A stretch of DNA of 20,791 nucleotides from a virus. Below are positions 6,107 through 12,676 of the stretch, one piece after another. Each line of letters starts with the position of its first letter. Position 1 is the stretch's first letter. The stretch lies in the IMG/VR virus record IMGVR_UViG_3300010379_001370, positions 1 through 20,791 of that record. One strand, given 5' to 3'. The translations under genes were made by a program, and so were the position numbers. The notes beneath the pieces were generated by a model that was not told where the DNA came from, ran no database searches, and worked only from the letters and a program-made list of their open reading frames with translations.

Positions 6107-6597
6107 GGACCATAAAAGCGCAATCGCTCTGGCAGCCATGGGCCCACTTGATCGCAGTCGGAGCTAAACGCTATGAAACGAGAAACTGGCGCACAGATTA
6201 TCGCGGACCGGTGGCCATTCACGCCGCGCAACACTGGACTGTGAGGATGGCTCTTCAGTGCTACGAAGAGCCGTTTTTCAAGATCCTTTCGCGCGCCGGA
6301 ACCCGGTTTCCGGCTCGGTGTGATCACACAAAGCTCCAAACTCTCGGTCTCGATTTCGGCGCTATCATCGCTGTCGCCGAGCTCGTCGACATCCAACGCA
6401 CCGAGCACATTCTTCCCCAGTTAGGCCCACAAGAGATCGCCTTCGGCGACTTCCGCCACGGCCGCTTTGCCTGGCTATACGAAAACGCTGTCCGCCTCGA
6501 TAATCCGATGCCCTGCATCGGCAAACAACGCCTCTTCAACGCACCACCCGAATTCGCCATCATCGTCGCAACAATCACCTGGAAACCCCGACCATGA
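6103..6597 (+). CDS. ASCH-domain protein (164 aa)
   Basis: The N-terminus IKAQSLWQPWAHLIAVGAKR followed by YETRNWRTDYRGPVAIHAAQ is the hallmark of the ASCH domain (typical form: LSVxQPWAxLIxxGxKxxETRxWxTxYRGxLxIHA), a PUA-like beta-barrel expected to bind modified or structured RNA. The second half (IIAVAELVDI, then FGDFRHGRFAWLYENAVRLD, CIGKQRLF) continues the barrel, including the typical G-x-F-x-W strand and the ending with Pro-x-x-GKQ-x-LF. Length is normal for phage ASCH proteins. It is coupled on both sides by ATGA overlaps. ASCH proteins are common in phages, but their role there is poorly known; RNA binding is family knowledge, the rest open. Confidence 0.88.
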   Translation: MRTIKAQSLWQPWAHLIAVGAKRYETRNWRTDYRGPVAIHAAQHWTVRMALQCYEEPFFKILSRAGTRFPARCDHTKLQTLGLDFGAIIAVAELVDIQRTEHILPQLGPQEIAFGDFRHGRFAWLYENAVRLDNPMPCIGKQRLFNAPPEFAIIVATITWKPRP

Positions 6598-6950
6598 AAA
6601 CCCTGAAACGCCCCAAGCTCAGCCTGATTGCCGCCATGGCCCTTTCCGACCATCTCGCCAAACACGGCGTGCGCCACACCGCCACAGCCATCCTCCACTG
6701 GCAACCCTGGAAGCTCGCCGCCGCCCGGCTGTACGTCCAATGGCAGCCCCAGCGCTCCGTCGGCCGACTCATGTCCTTCAAGACCTGGCTCAAACAACGC
6801 CGCGACCTCCGCTCCTGCAGAATCTGCGGATGCACTCAAGACGACGCCTGCCCCGGTGGATGCTATTGGGTTGACGAGGATCTTTGCTCCGCCTGCGTCC
6901 ACGAGGCCCAGCCCACTAACCCGACGCGCCAGCGAGGGATCTCCCGATGA
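6594..6950 (+). CDS. Zinc-finger protein with CxxCGCT...CPGGCYWV motif (118 aa)
   Basis: Start and stop both overlap neighbours as ATGA. Residues 1-75 are basic and helical (KTLKRPKLSLIAAMALSDHL, GRLMSFKTWLKQRRDLRS). Then comes CRICGCTQDDACPGGCYWVD followed by EDLCSAC. This Cys pattern recurs in many phage proteins and should bind zinc. The protein could be a small nucleic-acid-binding early factor. No catalytic site is visible. Confidence 0.75.
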   Translation: MKTLKRPKLSLIAAMALSDHLAKHGVRHTATAILHWQPWKLAAARLYVQWQPQRSVGRLMSFKTWLKQRRDLRSCRICGCTQDDACPGGCYWVDEDLCSACVHEAQPTNPTRQRGISR

Positions 6951-7177
6951 AGCACCCAAAACTGATCGACTACCTTGCCGGCCGCCCGCGGATGCCCCCC
7001 GTCGATCCCTGCGATGAGGACGCCGACCTCGATGGCCGGCGGCATATCATCGAAAGCTCGCTATTCGCCAACCTAGTCGTCTACGTGTCCCCCGGACTTT
7101 TCCCGATCGGCCAATTGTGCCATCGCCCCGACCCACCCTACACCCTGGCAGTCCTGGACCAATCCCATGACAACTGA
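6947..7177 (+). CDS. Unassigned small early protein (76 aa)
   Basis: ATG 6947 overlaps the upstream stop (ATGA), and the end overlaps the next start at 7167 by 11 bases. The sequence has an acidic start (DPCDEDADLDGRR) and a hydrophobic patch (SSLFANLVVYVSPGLFPIGQ) that is too broken for a membrane helix. No known domain. Kept because it fits the chain of coupled genes. Confidence 0.5.
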   Translation: MKHPKLIDYLAGRPRMPPVDPCDEDADLDGRRHIIESSLFANLVVYVSPGLFPIGQLCHRPDPPYTLAVLDQSHDN

Positions 7178-7463
7178 CACCAAAGCCCAGCCGCAGACGG
7201 AACTGCATATGGCACTACAGAAAGCTTTCGACATCCGAAGGGACGCACGACACGAGCTCGACGCCGCCGCCGCCGACGAGGCCGAGGCTCGCTATGCGCT
7301 CAGAACGTCGGGCCTTTTCAAGGCCCTGAAAACAGCCAAGGCAAACCGCAAAATCATCGAGCTGCGATACCGCGCCGCTTGCATCCGGTCCGAAGACATC
7401 GAAGAAGAAGCCCTGACCGGAAAAACCGGCCTCCCCATCCTCGACGGAGTCGCCCCGCGATGA
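7167..7463 (+). CDS. Predicted helical/coiled-coil early protein (98 aa)
   Basis: Almost entirely helical and rich in Ala, Arg and Glu: LQKAFDIRRDARHELDAAAA, EAEARYALRTSGLFKALKTA, KANRKIIELRYRAACIRSED. Heptad-like spacing suggests a short coiled coil. It overlaps the previous gene by 11 bases and the next by ATGA. Function unknown; an oligomeric accessory protein of the replication operon is one possibility. Confidence 0.6.
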   Translation: MTTDTKAQPQTELHMALQKAFDIRRDARHELDAAAADEAEARYALRTSGLFKALKTAKANRKIIELRYRAACIRSEDIEEEALTGKTGLPILDGVAPR

Positions 7464-7648
7464 CCGCGACAACGCAAGCCTTCCTCGCCCTGCTGGCGAT
7501 CGCCACGGCATTCCTCGGCGCCCTCGCCGTCACCAAACTCACCCAGCTCTTGGAGCAGCGTCAGCAGCCGACCCGCGTCCCGGTACGCGACCCCGACGAC
7601 ACCGACGACTGGCCCGACCCCGACCCCCAGTTGCCACCCATGCACTAG
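7460..7648 (+). CDS. Small single-pass membrane protein (62 aa)
   Basis: ATG 7460 overlaps the upstream stop as ATGA. Residues about 5-25 (TQAFLALLAIATAFLGALAV) form one clear transmembrane helix, followed by a short basic/Gln stretch (TKLTQLLEQRQQPTR) and an acidic Pro/Asp tail (DPDDTDDWPDPDPQ). Topology is probably N-out/C-in by the positive-inside rule. It could be an early membrane protein such as a superinfection-exclusion factor; that is a guess from size and place only. Confidence 0.6.
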   Translation: MTATTQAFLALLAIATAFLGALAVTKLTQLLEQRQQPTRVPVRDPDDTDDWPDPDPQLPPMH

Positions 7649-7692
7649 CGCGTTAGAGTTCTCCTTGGCCAGTGACTTGCTCCGCCAGTTTG

Positions 7693-7727
7693 GAACTGGC
7701 AACCGGCAACTGATCACTGGCAACTAC
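7693..7727. repeat. Five degenerate heptanucleotide tandem repeats (CAACTGG type)
   Basis: GAACTGG, CAACCGG, CAACTGA, TCACTGG and CAACTAC follow one another without gaps. They lie in the only sizeable gap of the plus operon (7649-7799), which otherwise shows no gene. The pattern resembles short tandem heptanucleotide repeats of bacterial intergenic regions. No hairpin terminator was found in this gap. Confidence 0.6.
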
Positions 7728-7799
7728 GGAAGCCCCGCTCGACTCAGTTTGTGGTTGCGAGCCCGACTGAACCGACCGGCAAATGAAAGGATCTTTGCA

Positions 7800-8102
7800 A
7801 TGTTGCCCCTTATTCCGCCCGCCTCTGGCGGACCCGGAGACGATGTCTCCACGTCCCAACCGCGCCGGATCCACATCCTGACCTTCCGCGTCCGCGCCGA
7901 ACCATTGAGCCGCTGCGAGCGACGCGCGAAACACTTCACACCGTCGATGTGGCCGGACTGGACTGACCAGTACCGCTACCACCTCGACAACGGCCCCACC
8001 TGGTGGCCCGATTGGACCGATACCGAATACGCCACGGTCCCCCTCACCGCCGCCGACATCCTGCCCGCGCGCAACCCTCGCACGGAAGGGGGCACGTCAT
8101 GA
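7800..8102 (+). CDS. Unassigned protein with repeated WPDWTD motif (100 aa)
   Basis: ATG 7800 is preceded by AAAGGATC at a usable distance; the longer open frame from 7665 would translate the heptanucleotide repeats and is rejected. After a Pro/Gly-rich N-terminus comes RRIHILTFRVRAEPLSRCER, then an aromatic part in which WPDWTDQY and WPDWTDTEY form an internal repeat about 20 residues apart. No family is recognised. The stop overlaps the next start as ATGA. Confidence 0.6.
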   Translation: MLPLIPPASGGPGDDVSTSQPRRIHILTFRVRAEPLSRCERRAKHFTPSMWPDWTDQYRYHLDNGPTWWPDWTDTEYATVPLTAADILPARNPRTEGGTS

Positions 8103-8389
8103 CGCCCAGCACGATCCCCACAATCCGCCTCGAGGGACGAAGCCTCCCCGTCCAGGAGATTAAGGACCGCTGCTTCGGTGCAGTGAAGTTCTTCGGCCGC
8201 GCCGTAACCGCCGGCGAAATCTGGCGGTTCGTCGACCCATTCCAAACGATCACCGATGAGATCAGAACGGTAACCCTCAACTCCCTGGTGTTCGAACGGC
8301 GCCTCATCGTCGAGCGATTCCATCACACCAAAAACGGAACCTATCAGACCCACACCAGCTACCGCATCGCGGAAGGAGCCCGACCATGA
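8099..8389 (+). CDS. Possible winged-helix protein (96 aa)
   Basis: Both ends are coupled by ATGA overlaps, which fixes ATG 8099 and rejects a 32-residue upstream extension. The sequence AVTAGEIWRFVDPF, then VTLNSLVFERRLIVER and finally a possible wing, GTYQTHTSYRIAE, has the helix-helix-helix-hairpin order of a winged helix-turn-helix. It directly precedes the DUF3987-type replication protein, so a role in replication initiation or early regulation is plausible. This is a fold guess by eye. Confidence 0.6.
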   Translation: MTPSTIPTIRLEGRSLPVQEIKDRCFGAVKFFGRAVTAGEIWRFVDPFQTITDEIRTVTLNSLVFERRLIVERFHHTKNGTYQTHTSYRIAEGARP

Positions 8390-10044
8390 CGAACACCTCC
8401 TCAGTCTTCCGTCGCTTGCTGCTTGGCGCCGACGTCCCGCAAGCGGAAATCGCCGACCTACCCGATCACCTCGCCGATGCCGCGCTCGAGCTCGCCGCCG
8501 TGCCCCGCGATTATCGGCACTCCCGATTCCAGGCCCTCGACCCGGATGTCCAAAACGAAATCCTCGCAGCGCTCGACGACCTCGTCGCCGAGGAGACCAC
8601 CGCCGCGGCTGAACCGCCGCCCTGGCCGCCCCTACGTCTCGACGAAGGGACATCCGTTAAGCCATTCCCGCTCGAAATTCTGCCGGCGCCCGCACGAGCT
8701 CTCGCTGAGTCCGGAGCCGAGTCGATCGGCTGCGCCCCAGACTTCTTTGCCGTGCCCATGCTCGCCGTCGCCGCCGGTGTGATCGGCCGGTCCGCCGTCC
8801 TCCTCCTGAAGCCCGGATATGCAGTCGGAACCACCCTTTGGGCCGCATGCGTGGGAATCCCGTCCGATGGCAAGACGCCGGCACTCAAACCGTGCTCCGA
8901 GCCAATCCATGCCATCGACAAACTCTTGCGCCGCGAGCACCGCAAAGTGATTAAGCAATGGGAGGTACTCTGCGCCCAAGCCTTCGCCGATCGCCAGCCC
9001 CTGCCCCCGCGGCCAAAGCGCCCCAGGATTGACGTCGACGACACCACCATGGAAGCGCTTAACCGCCTGCTCGAGCAAAACCCCCGAGGCCTCGTCATGA
9101 TCCGAGACGAACTGGCCGCATTCATGACCGGCATGAATCAGTACAAGGGCGGTCGAGGAAGCGACCGGGCGATAGCGTGCAAACTATGGTCCGGCCAGAG
9201 AATCGTAACCGACCGCGTCGGCCACGAAAACCAGGAGCCAATCTGTTGCGACGACCCCGCGCTAAGCATCGTCGGCGGCCTCACCGTGCACGGATTGATG
9301 GACCTGGGGGCCGCCAAAGGCCCTAGCGACGGCTTCGTCGACCGCTACCTCTTCAGCTTCCCCGATCTCCGAGCGGTGAGCGCATGGAGCGACCGCGGCG
9401 TCCCGGCGAAACTCATTCGCGCCTGGGCCGATCTGGTGCTCCGACTCTGGAACCGCCCGCTCATAGTCAAGCAACATCAGGCCCGGCCCCTCGCAATCGC
9501 CATGAGCGCAGCAGCCAAGGAAAGGTGGCGACAGCGATACAACGCCCACGTCGCGGAGATGAACGATCCCGAGTTCGACCCAGACCTCCGCGGAAACTGG
9601 GGCAAAATGCGCGAGTACGCCGGTCGCTTCGCACTTGTGCTCACACTACTACACCACGCCGCCGGCGATACCGACCCAGCCGCGGTTCCCGCGATCGAAC
9701 CACAAATCATCGATGATGCTTGGGATCTGGCGGACTATTTCAAAAGCCATGCGCTAAAAACCCACGGCTTGCTGCGGGGAGCCGGGACCCGGCGGGGACG
9801 CGCGGTCACCGCGATAATCGTCTGGCTTCGCACCCAGCGACTCGACCATTTCAGTCTGCGCGATCTCCGCCAGGCCCGCCGTTGGATCGACGACGGCACG
9901 CTCACCGAGGCTCTCACCGAGCTCGCCCAGCGCGGCGTTATCCGCCCCGCCGCCATCGCCGACCCCGCCTCCCGAAACGGCCGCCCCCCGTCGCCAGTCT
10001 TCCACGTGAACCCCGAATTCCTCTCGGGGTTCGAAAATGCCTAA
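8386..10044 (+). CDS. DUF3987-type P-loop ATPase, probable phage replication helicase/primase-like protein
   Basis: This 552-residue protein shows the DUF3987 layout. A disordered leader (1-80) is followed by the entry segment PPWPPLRL...FPLEILPAPARALAES, the helical part DFFAVPMLAVAAGVIG, a P-loop at about 157-164 (GIPSDGKT), a Walker B-like strand ending in acidic residues at about 236-242 (LVMIRDE), and DGFVDRYLFSFP at about 315-326, where Arg320 is a possible arginine finger. The P-loop is the DUF3987 variant followed by Pro (GKTPAL). The last 90 residues look like a winged helix (RRGRAVTAIIVWLRTQ, FSLRDLRQARR, LTEALTELAQRGVIRP). Such proteins are DnaB-like helicase relatives in phages and mobile elements. 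It ends the coupled operon three bases before the large inverted repeat at 10048. Confidence 0.85.
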   Translation: MTNTSSVFRRLLLGADVPQAEIADLPDHLADAALELAAVPRDYRHSRFQALDPDVQNEILAALDDLVAEETTAAAEPPPWPPLRLDEGTSVKPFPLEILPAPARALAESGAESIGCAPDFFAVPMLAVAAGVIGRSAVLLLKPGYAVGTTLWAACVGIPSDGKTPALKPCSEPIHAIDKLLRREHRKVIKQWEVLCAQAFADRQPLPPRPKRPRIDVDDTTMEALNRLLEQNPRGLVMIRDELAAFMTGMNQYKGGRGSDRAIACKLWSGQRIVTDRVGHENQEPICCDDPALSIVGGLTVHGLMDLGAAKGPSDGFVDRYLFSFPDLRAVSAWSDRGVPAKLIRAWADLVLRLWNRPLIVKQHQARPLAIAMSAAAKERWRQRYNAHVAEMNDPEFDPDLRGNWGKMREYAGRFALVLTLLHHAAGDTDPAAVPAIEPQIIDDAWDLADYFKSHALKTHGLLRGAGTRRGRAVTAIIVWLRTQRLDHFSLRDLRQARRWIDDGTLTEALTELAQRGVIRPAAIADPASRNGRPPSPVFHVNPEFLSGFENA

Positions 10045-10047
10045 CCC

Positions 10048-10216
10048 GTTACTCAAAACCCTCAAAACCCTCAAAAGTCCCGGGTTGCAACCAACCATGA
10101 AAAATCGCGGTTTTGACGCTAAACCCGTTCAGCATTAAAGCTATGCGAAAAAAGCGTCAAAAATAGTGCGTGCAACCAACCCGGGACTTTTGAGGGTTTT
10201 GAGGGTTTTGAGTAAC
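10048..10216. repeat. Perfect 40-bp inverted repeat with tandem 9-bp units and nested 10-bp inverted repeat
   Basis: Bases 10048-10087 are the exact reverse complement of 10177-10216. Within each arm CTCAAAACC is repeated twice in tandem with a third partial copy, and the arm ends in CCCGGG. Inside the 89-base loop, TTTTGACGCT (from about 10112) and AGCGTCAAAA (from about 10153) form a second perfect inverted repeat, and TGCAACCAACC occurs as a direct repeat at 10086 and 10171. No gene fits. Possibilities are an iteron-type origin next to the replication gene, a MITE-like insertion with 40-bp termini, or a very long RNA hairpin. I see no clear target-site duplication and no T tract after it. 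Confidence 0.9.
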
Positions 10217-10286
10217 CACCTAGCGTTTTTGAGAACCAGCGTTACCGAGAGCCATATCGCCTTCGGCTTCCTGGAGGCCCGCTGCC

Positions 10287-10562
10287 ATGCGACCGCGAAT
10301 TGAAGTGTCTCTTGAACCCCGAGAGCTCGATGCCATCGTGCGCGAAAGCATCCAGAAAAACCGCGGTGCCACGCGCGAGAGCCAATCCCAGCTCGCCCTC
10401 GACCGGGCGGTGGAGCAACTCTACGACGAAGGTGAACTAGAGCTCGCCGCCATCGTCCTGCACTGTATGGTCGGCCGCATCGTCGGCGACCAGCACGGCA
10501 TCCTTCAAACCTTGCTCCAACGGGCGATCGACCTCCGTTACGATAGATACAACCGAGGCTAA
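10287..10562 (+). CDS. Small helical protein, paralogue of a domain in the 4055-4735 gene (91 aa)
   Basis: ATG 10287 follows GGAGG at about ten bases. The first 35 residues resemble a short strand plus helix (RIEVSLEPRELDAIVRESI). The second half (AVEQLYDEGELELAAIVLHC, then GRIVGDQHGILQTLLQRAID and LRY) aligns without gaps with residues about 35-80 of the minus-strand protein at 4055-4735, sharing E-x-E, AA-x-VL, GDQ-x-G and RA. Function of this module is unknown; duplication within the element or recruitment into two operons are both possible. The 10217-10286 stretch upstream holds no other gene. Confidence 0.7.
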   Translation: MRPRIEVSLEPRELDAIVRESIQKNRGATRESQSQLALDRAVEQLYDEGELELAAIVLHCMVGRIVGDQHGILQTLLQRAIDLRYDRYNRG

Positions 10563-10564
10563 CC

Positions 10565-10777
10565 ATGGGCCAATCGGCCGATCTCCAAGCCGCCTTCATC
10601 CTCGGCTACATGGCCGCCGCCAACCGCTACCAGCCGCCCGGACCGAAGCGAAAGTGCGAGCTCGAGCTGATCGCTGAGGCCGAGGTAATCTGCCAACGCG
10701 ACCAAAATCTCAGACTTCCGCCCGCAGTCATTGGCCGCCGGCAATCCCCTGTTGCGCCTGCAAGAACGGAAAGTTGA
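10565..10777 (+). CDS. Last plus-strand gene of left element, possibly truncated at a junction (70 aa)
   Basis: ATG 10565 lies two bases after the upstream stop. Residues 1-54 (including AAFILGYMAAANRYQPPG and CELELIAEAEVICQRDQN) look like an ordinary small helical protein, whereas the last 16 residues are read from the 3' end of the convergent pseudopilin gene in the opposite strand. A 50-base overlap of this kind fits a gene cut by the element end and running on into host DNA, with the native C-terminus lost. The family is not recognised. An intact gene that merely overlaps is the alternative. Confidence 0.5.
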   Translation: MGQSADLQAAFILGYMAAANRYQPPGPKRKCELELIAEAEVICQRDQNLRLPPAVIGRRQSPVAPARTES

Positions 10778-12230
10778 AGTTGTAGCTGCTTCCATTCTGC
10801 GGGGCGGTCGGGTTGTCGAACGGGACATTGTCGTTGGTGGTGATCTGGCCGCTCCGCGAGAAGACGGTAACTAGGCGGTATTCCCCCTTGATCCGGGGGA
10901 CGGGCGGATAAGTCCCTCCCTGTAGCAGTTGCTGTGGGATGAGTCCGACCGGAAGGGTGGGCCTCGGGTTGGGGTTCGGGTTGGGGATCGGCGCCGTGAC
11001 GTCGGTGCGCTCGGCCAACCAGAAGTGGAAGAACGAGCTGGAGAGCCCGGACGAGGAGGGGGACGAGTAGAGCGTCGTGGTCACGACGGTACCGTCGGGA
11101 TTGACCAGGAACTCGACGTATCCATTGTTCTGATTCATGGACGGCGAGACCTGAATGCTTCCGTTCAGCGCCACCACGGGCAGGCGCGACCGCTCACCAG
11201 TCGTCGACCAGGTCGTCAGATCGATCACAACGCCGGAGGGAAGTGCGATTTCGCGACCCTTGGAGCTGGGAACGGGCCTGCGCGTGATCGCGTAAGGCTG
11301 GTTCAGGAACCCGAGCGTCCCGCCAGGCACGCTGGTCACGGTCTTGCTGACGTCCTGGCCCCCAGCGAGCGAGCCTTGCCACTGCTCGGCCTCCGTCCAC
11401 TCCCCGGCATCATCGACGATTCCATTGAGGTTGTTGTCCACTCCGTCCCACCCGTCGTCGACGAAACCGTCGACGTCGTCGTCCAGGCCGTTGACCAGGA
11501 AAAGGTATTCGACCTGGCGGGTGACAAAGCCACCGTTAGGAAGCGTGTACATGCGCTGAAGTTGCGGCGTGGAGCCCGGCAACCCGTCGTTGACGAACCA
11601 ATCCGGATTGCCACCGGCCGCGGTTGTCGTGATCGGTCCAACCACGGTGTAGGACCGGCCCGCGTTGCCGATCTGGATCTTCTCGCCGACGCGGATATTC
11701 CAAAACCATGATGTCGGCTCGTTGGGCAATCCCGTTCCGGTATCCACGGGGCATTCCTCGATCATCAGGACACTCGGGGCGCCCTGCGCCGCGGCCGGGT
11801 AAGGATACAAGCCTCCTCCGACGATCGGCCAGGGTGGCGCCGTGGCATTTGGGAAGGGCGAGACTCCGGGTTGATCCTTGATGATGCTCACCGCCCCCTC
11901 GCTGTAATCGGGCGCCGGCTCGATCGGGATAAAACGATTGGCGGCCAGCGGAAAGGTCGCATCAAGCATCCCCGTGGTCGGATTGATCCCGCTGAATGCG
12001 GGATCGGGCAATAGCCGAATTCCCGCCGGCGCGCCGCTGTGGATGGCCGAATCATGGGCGCCAACCAAAGCCCCTTGCAGGATCCGCGCCGCCTCGCTGA
12101 CCTGGCGGTGGTTAATTGCCGGCAGCACGACCGGTAGGGCCGCGATGCTCACGACAAGGATGATGAAGATCACTACCAACAGCTCAATCAGCGTAAATCC
12201 GTTCCGCGCCGGCTCTTTTCCGCGATACAT
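10728..12230 (-). CDS. Pseudopilin-like protein with N-terminal methylation motif (500 aa), probable host gene
   Basis: The N-terminus MYRGKEPARNGFTLIELLVV is a classic type IV prepilin/pseudopilin leader: a short basic peptide, cleavage before Phe13 by prepilin peptidase, a Glu at mature position 5 and then a hydrophobic helix (IFIILVVSIAALPVVLPAI). The build recalls GspH-type minor pseudopilins, but 500 residues is far longer than the usual 150-200. The large exported part is beta-rich and contains acidic, possibly Ca-binding loops near residue 250 (DDDVDGFVDDGWDGVDNN, then NGIVDD). Start: AAAGGGG precedes the ATG. It reads opposite to the left element, differs in style from the phage genes, and most likely belongs to the host chromosome. 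Long pseudopilins of this kind are typical of planctomycetes (general knowledge). Confidence 0.85.
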   Translation of the reverse strand: MYRGKEPARNGFTLIELLVVIFIILVVSIAALPVVLPAINHRQVSEAARILQGALVGAHDSAIHSGAPAGIRLLPDPAFSGINPTTGMLDATFPLAANRFIPIEPAPDYSEGAVSIIKDQPGVSPFPNATAPPWPIVGGGLYPYPAAAQGAPSVLMIEECPVDTGTGLPNEPTSWFWNIRVGEKIQIGNAGRSYTVVGPITTTAAGGNPDWFVNDGLPGSTPQLQRMYTLPNGGFVTRQVEYLFLVNGLDDDVDGFVDDGWDGVDNNLNGIVDDAGEWTEAEQWQGSLAGGQDVSKTVTSVPGGTLGFLNQPYAITRRPVPSSKGREIALPSGVVIDLTTWSTTGERSRLPVVALNGSIQVSPSMNQNNGYVEFLVNPDGTVVTTTLYSSPSSSGLSSSFFHFWLAERTDVTAPIPNPNPNPRPTLPVGLIPQQLLQGGTYPPVPRIKGEYRLVTVFSRSGQITTNDNVPFDNPTAPQNGSSYNFNFPFLQAQQGIAGGQ

Positions 12231-12246
12231 GATCAGCCCCTTTCAG

Positions 12247-12462
12247 CTACGGGCAACCGGCTAGGTACCAGGGGATGCATAGAACGTGGTAAACAACAAG
12301 CGTCAAAATCGGGACAATCAGGAGCCATTCGGCCAGCGAAATCGGACGACCCGGCAGCGATCGCCGAAGAGCGCGACGAAAAACCGCCCGCCGGCTAGTG
12401 GTTTTGCGAGCCCTGCCGGGGGCGGTCGAAAGGATTGTGGGAACCGCTAATCTATTGTACAT
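12247..12462 (-). CDS. Uncertain small membrane ORF upstream of the pseudopilin (71 aa)
   Basis: The open frame has a basic first half (PGRARKTTSRRAVFRRALRR) and one convincing transmembrane segment near its end (AEWLLIVPILTLVVYHVLCI). It ends 17 bases before the pseudopilin start, in the same direction. Against it, the only start codon lies inside the spacer of a good promoter (12454-12481), so the ATG would be upstream of the expected transcript start. Either the promoter or this start is wrong; leaderless initiation is not possible at this ATG. Confidence 0.35.
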   Translation of the reverse strand: MYNRLAVPTILSTAPGRARKTTSRRAVFRRALRRSLPGRPISLAEWLLIVPILTLVVYHVLCIPWYLAGCP

Positions 12463-12481
12463 GAGCCTAGACTCTCGTCAA
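12454..12481 (-). promoter_or_regulatory. Strong sigma-70-like promoter for the pseudopilin transcript
   Basis: On the minus strand TTGACG (12481-12476) is followed after 16 bp by TACAAT (12459-12454), close to consensus at both boxes. Transcription would start near 12446 and give a leader of about 215 bases before the pseudopilin start codon at 12230. It lies just outside the tRNA-derived attachment site at 12531. Confidence 0.5.
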
Positions 12482-12530
12482 TTCGACCAACGGACCCCAT
12501 GAGAGCATTGGCTCCTAGCCAATCCCTCAA

Positions 12531-12586
12531 TGGAGCGGAAGGGGCTCGAACCCTCAACCTTCGCATTGCGAACAATAAACGTTCGC
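12531..12586 (-). other. Attachment site: 3' half of a tRNA gene, probably tRNA-Ala(CGC)
   Basis: Read on the minus strand, 12572-12531 gives an anticodon loop TTCGCAA (anticodon CGC), the 3' anticodon strand TGCGA, variable loop AGGTT, T arm GAGGG-TTCGAGC-CCCTT, the 3' acceptor strand CCGCTCC and discriminator A; no CCA is encoded. U70 would give the G3:U70 pair typical of tRNA-Ala. The 5' half (D arm, 5' acceptor) is absent. Just at the break, GCGAAC (12568-12573) and GTTCGC (12581-12586) form an inverted repeat with a 7-bp spacer, the layout of a tyrosine-recombinase core site. This marks one end of the element carried to the right. Confidence 0.75.
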
Positions 12587-12676
12587 GTATTGGACACCCA
12601 ACCCAAAAGAGTTTTTTCTGGTAGGAAGAGGCCAGTTTCGTCTACCGCCTCACTACTCTTTCCCCTTGGGTATCCC

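Noticed and set aside
10048-10216. A CRISPR array, because of the repeated CTCAAAACC units
   Set aside because: Units are 9 bp and contiguous with no spacers, and there are no cas genes in the window.
10929-11711. Plus-strand open frame of 260 codons opposite the pseudopilin
   Set aside because: The pseudopilin has a textbook leader and a Shine-Dalgarno; the opposite frame has no domain and is rich in Arg/Asp/Val shadow codons.
12531-12620. A complete tRNA, with a possible UUA (suppressor) anticodon in CGAAC-GTTTATT-GTTCG
   Set aside because: No 5' acceptor strand or D arm matches, and the loop lacks standard flanking bases. The canonical reading (loop TTCGCAA, variable loop AGGTT) shows a 3' half only.
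12530-12676. N-terminal extension of the integrase reading MERKGLEPSTFALRT
   Set aside because: This peptide is the antisense translation of the tRNA 3' half; the same type of spurious leader is common where integrases adjoin tRNA genes. ATG 12677 is a better start.
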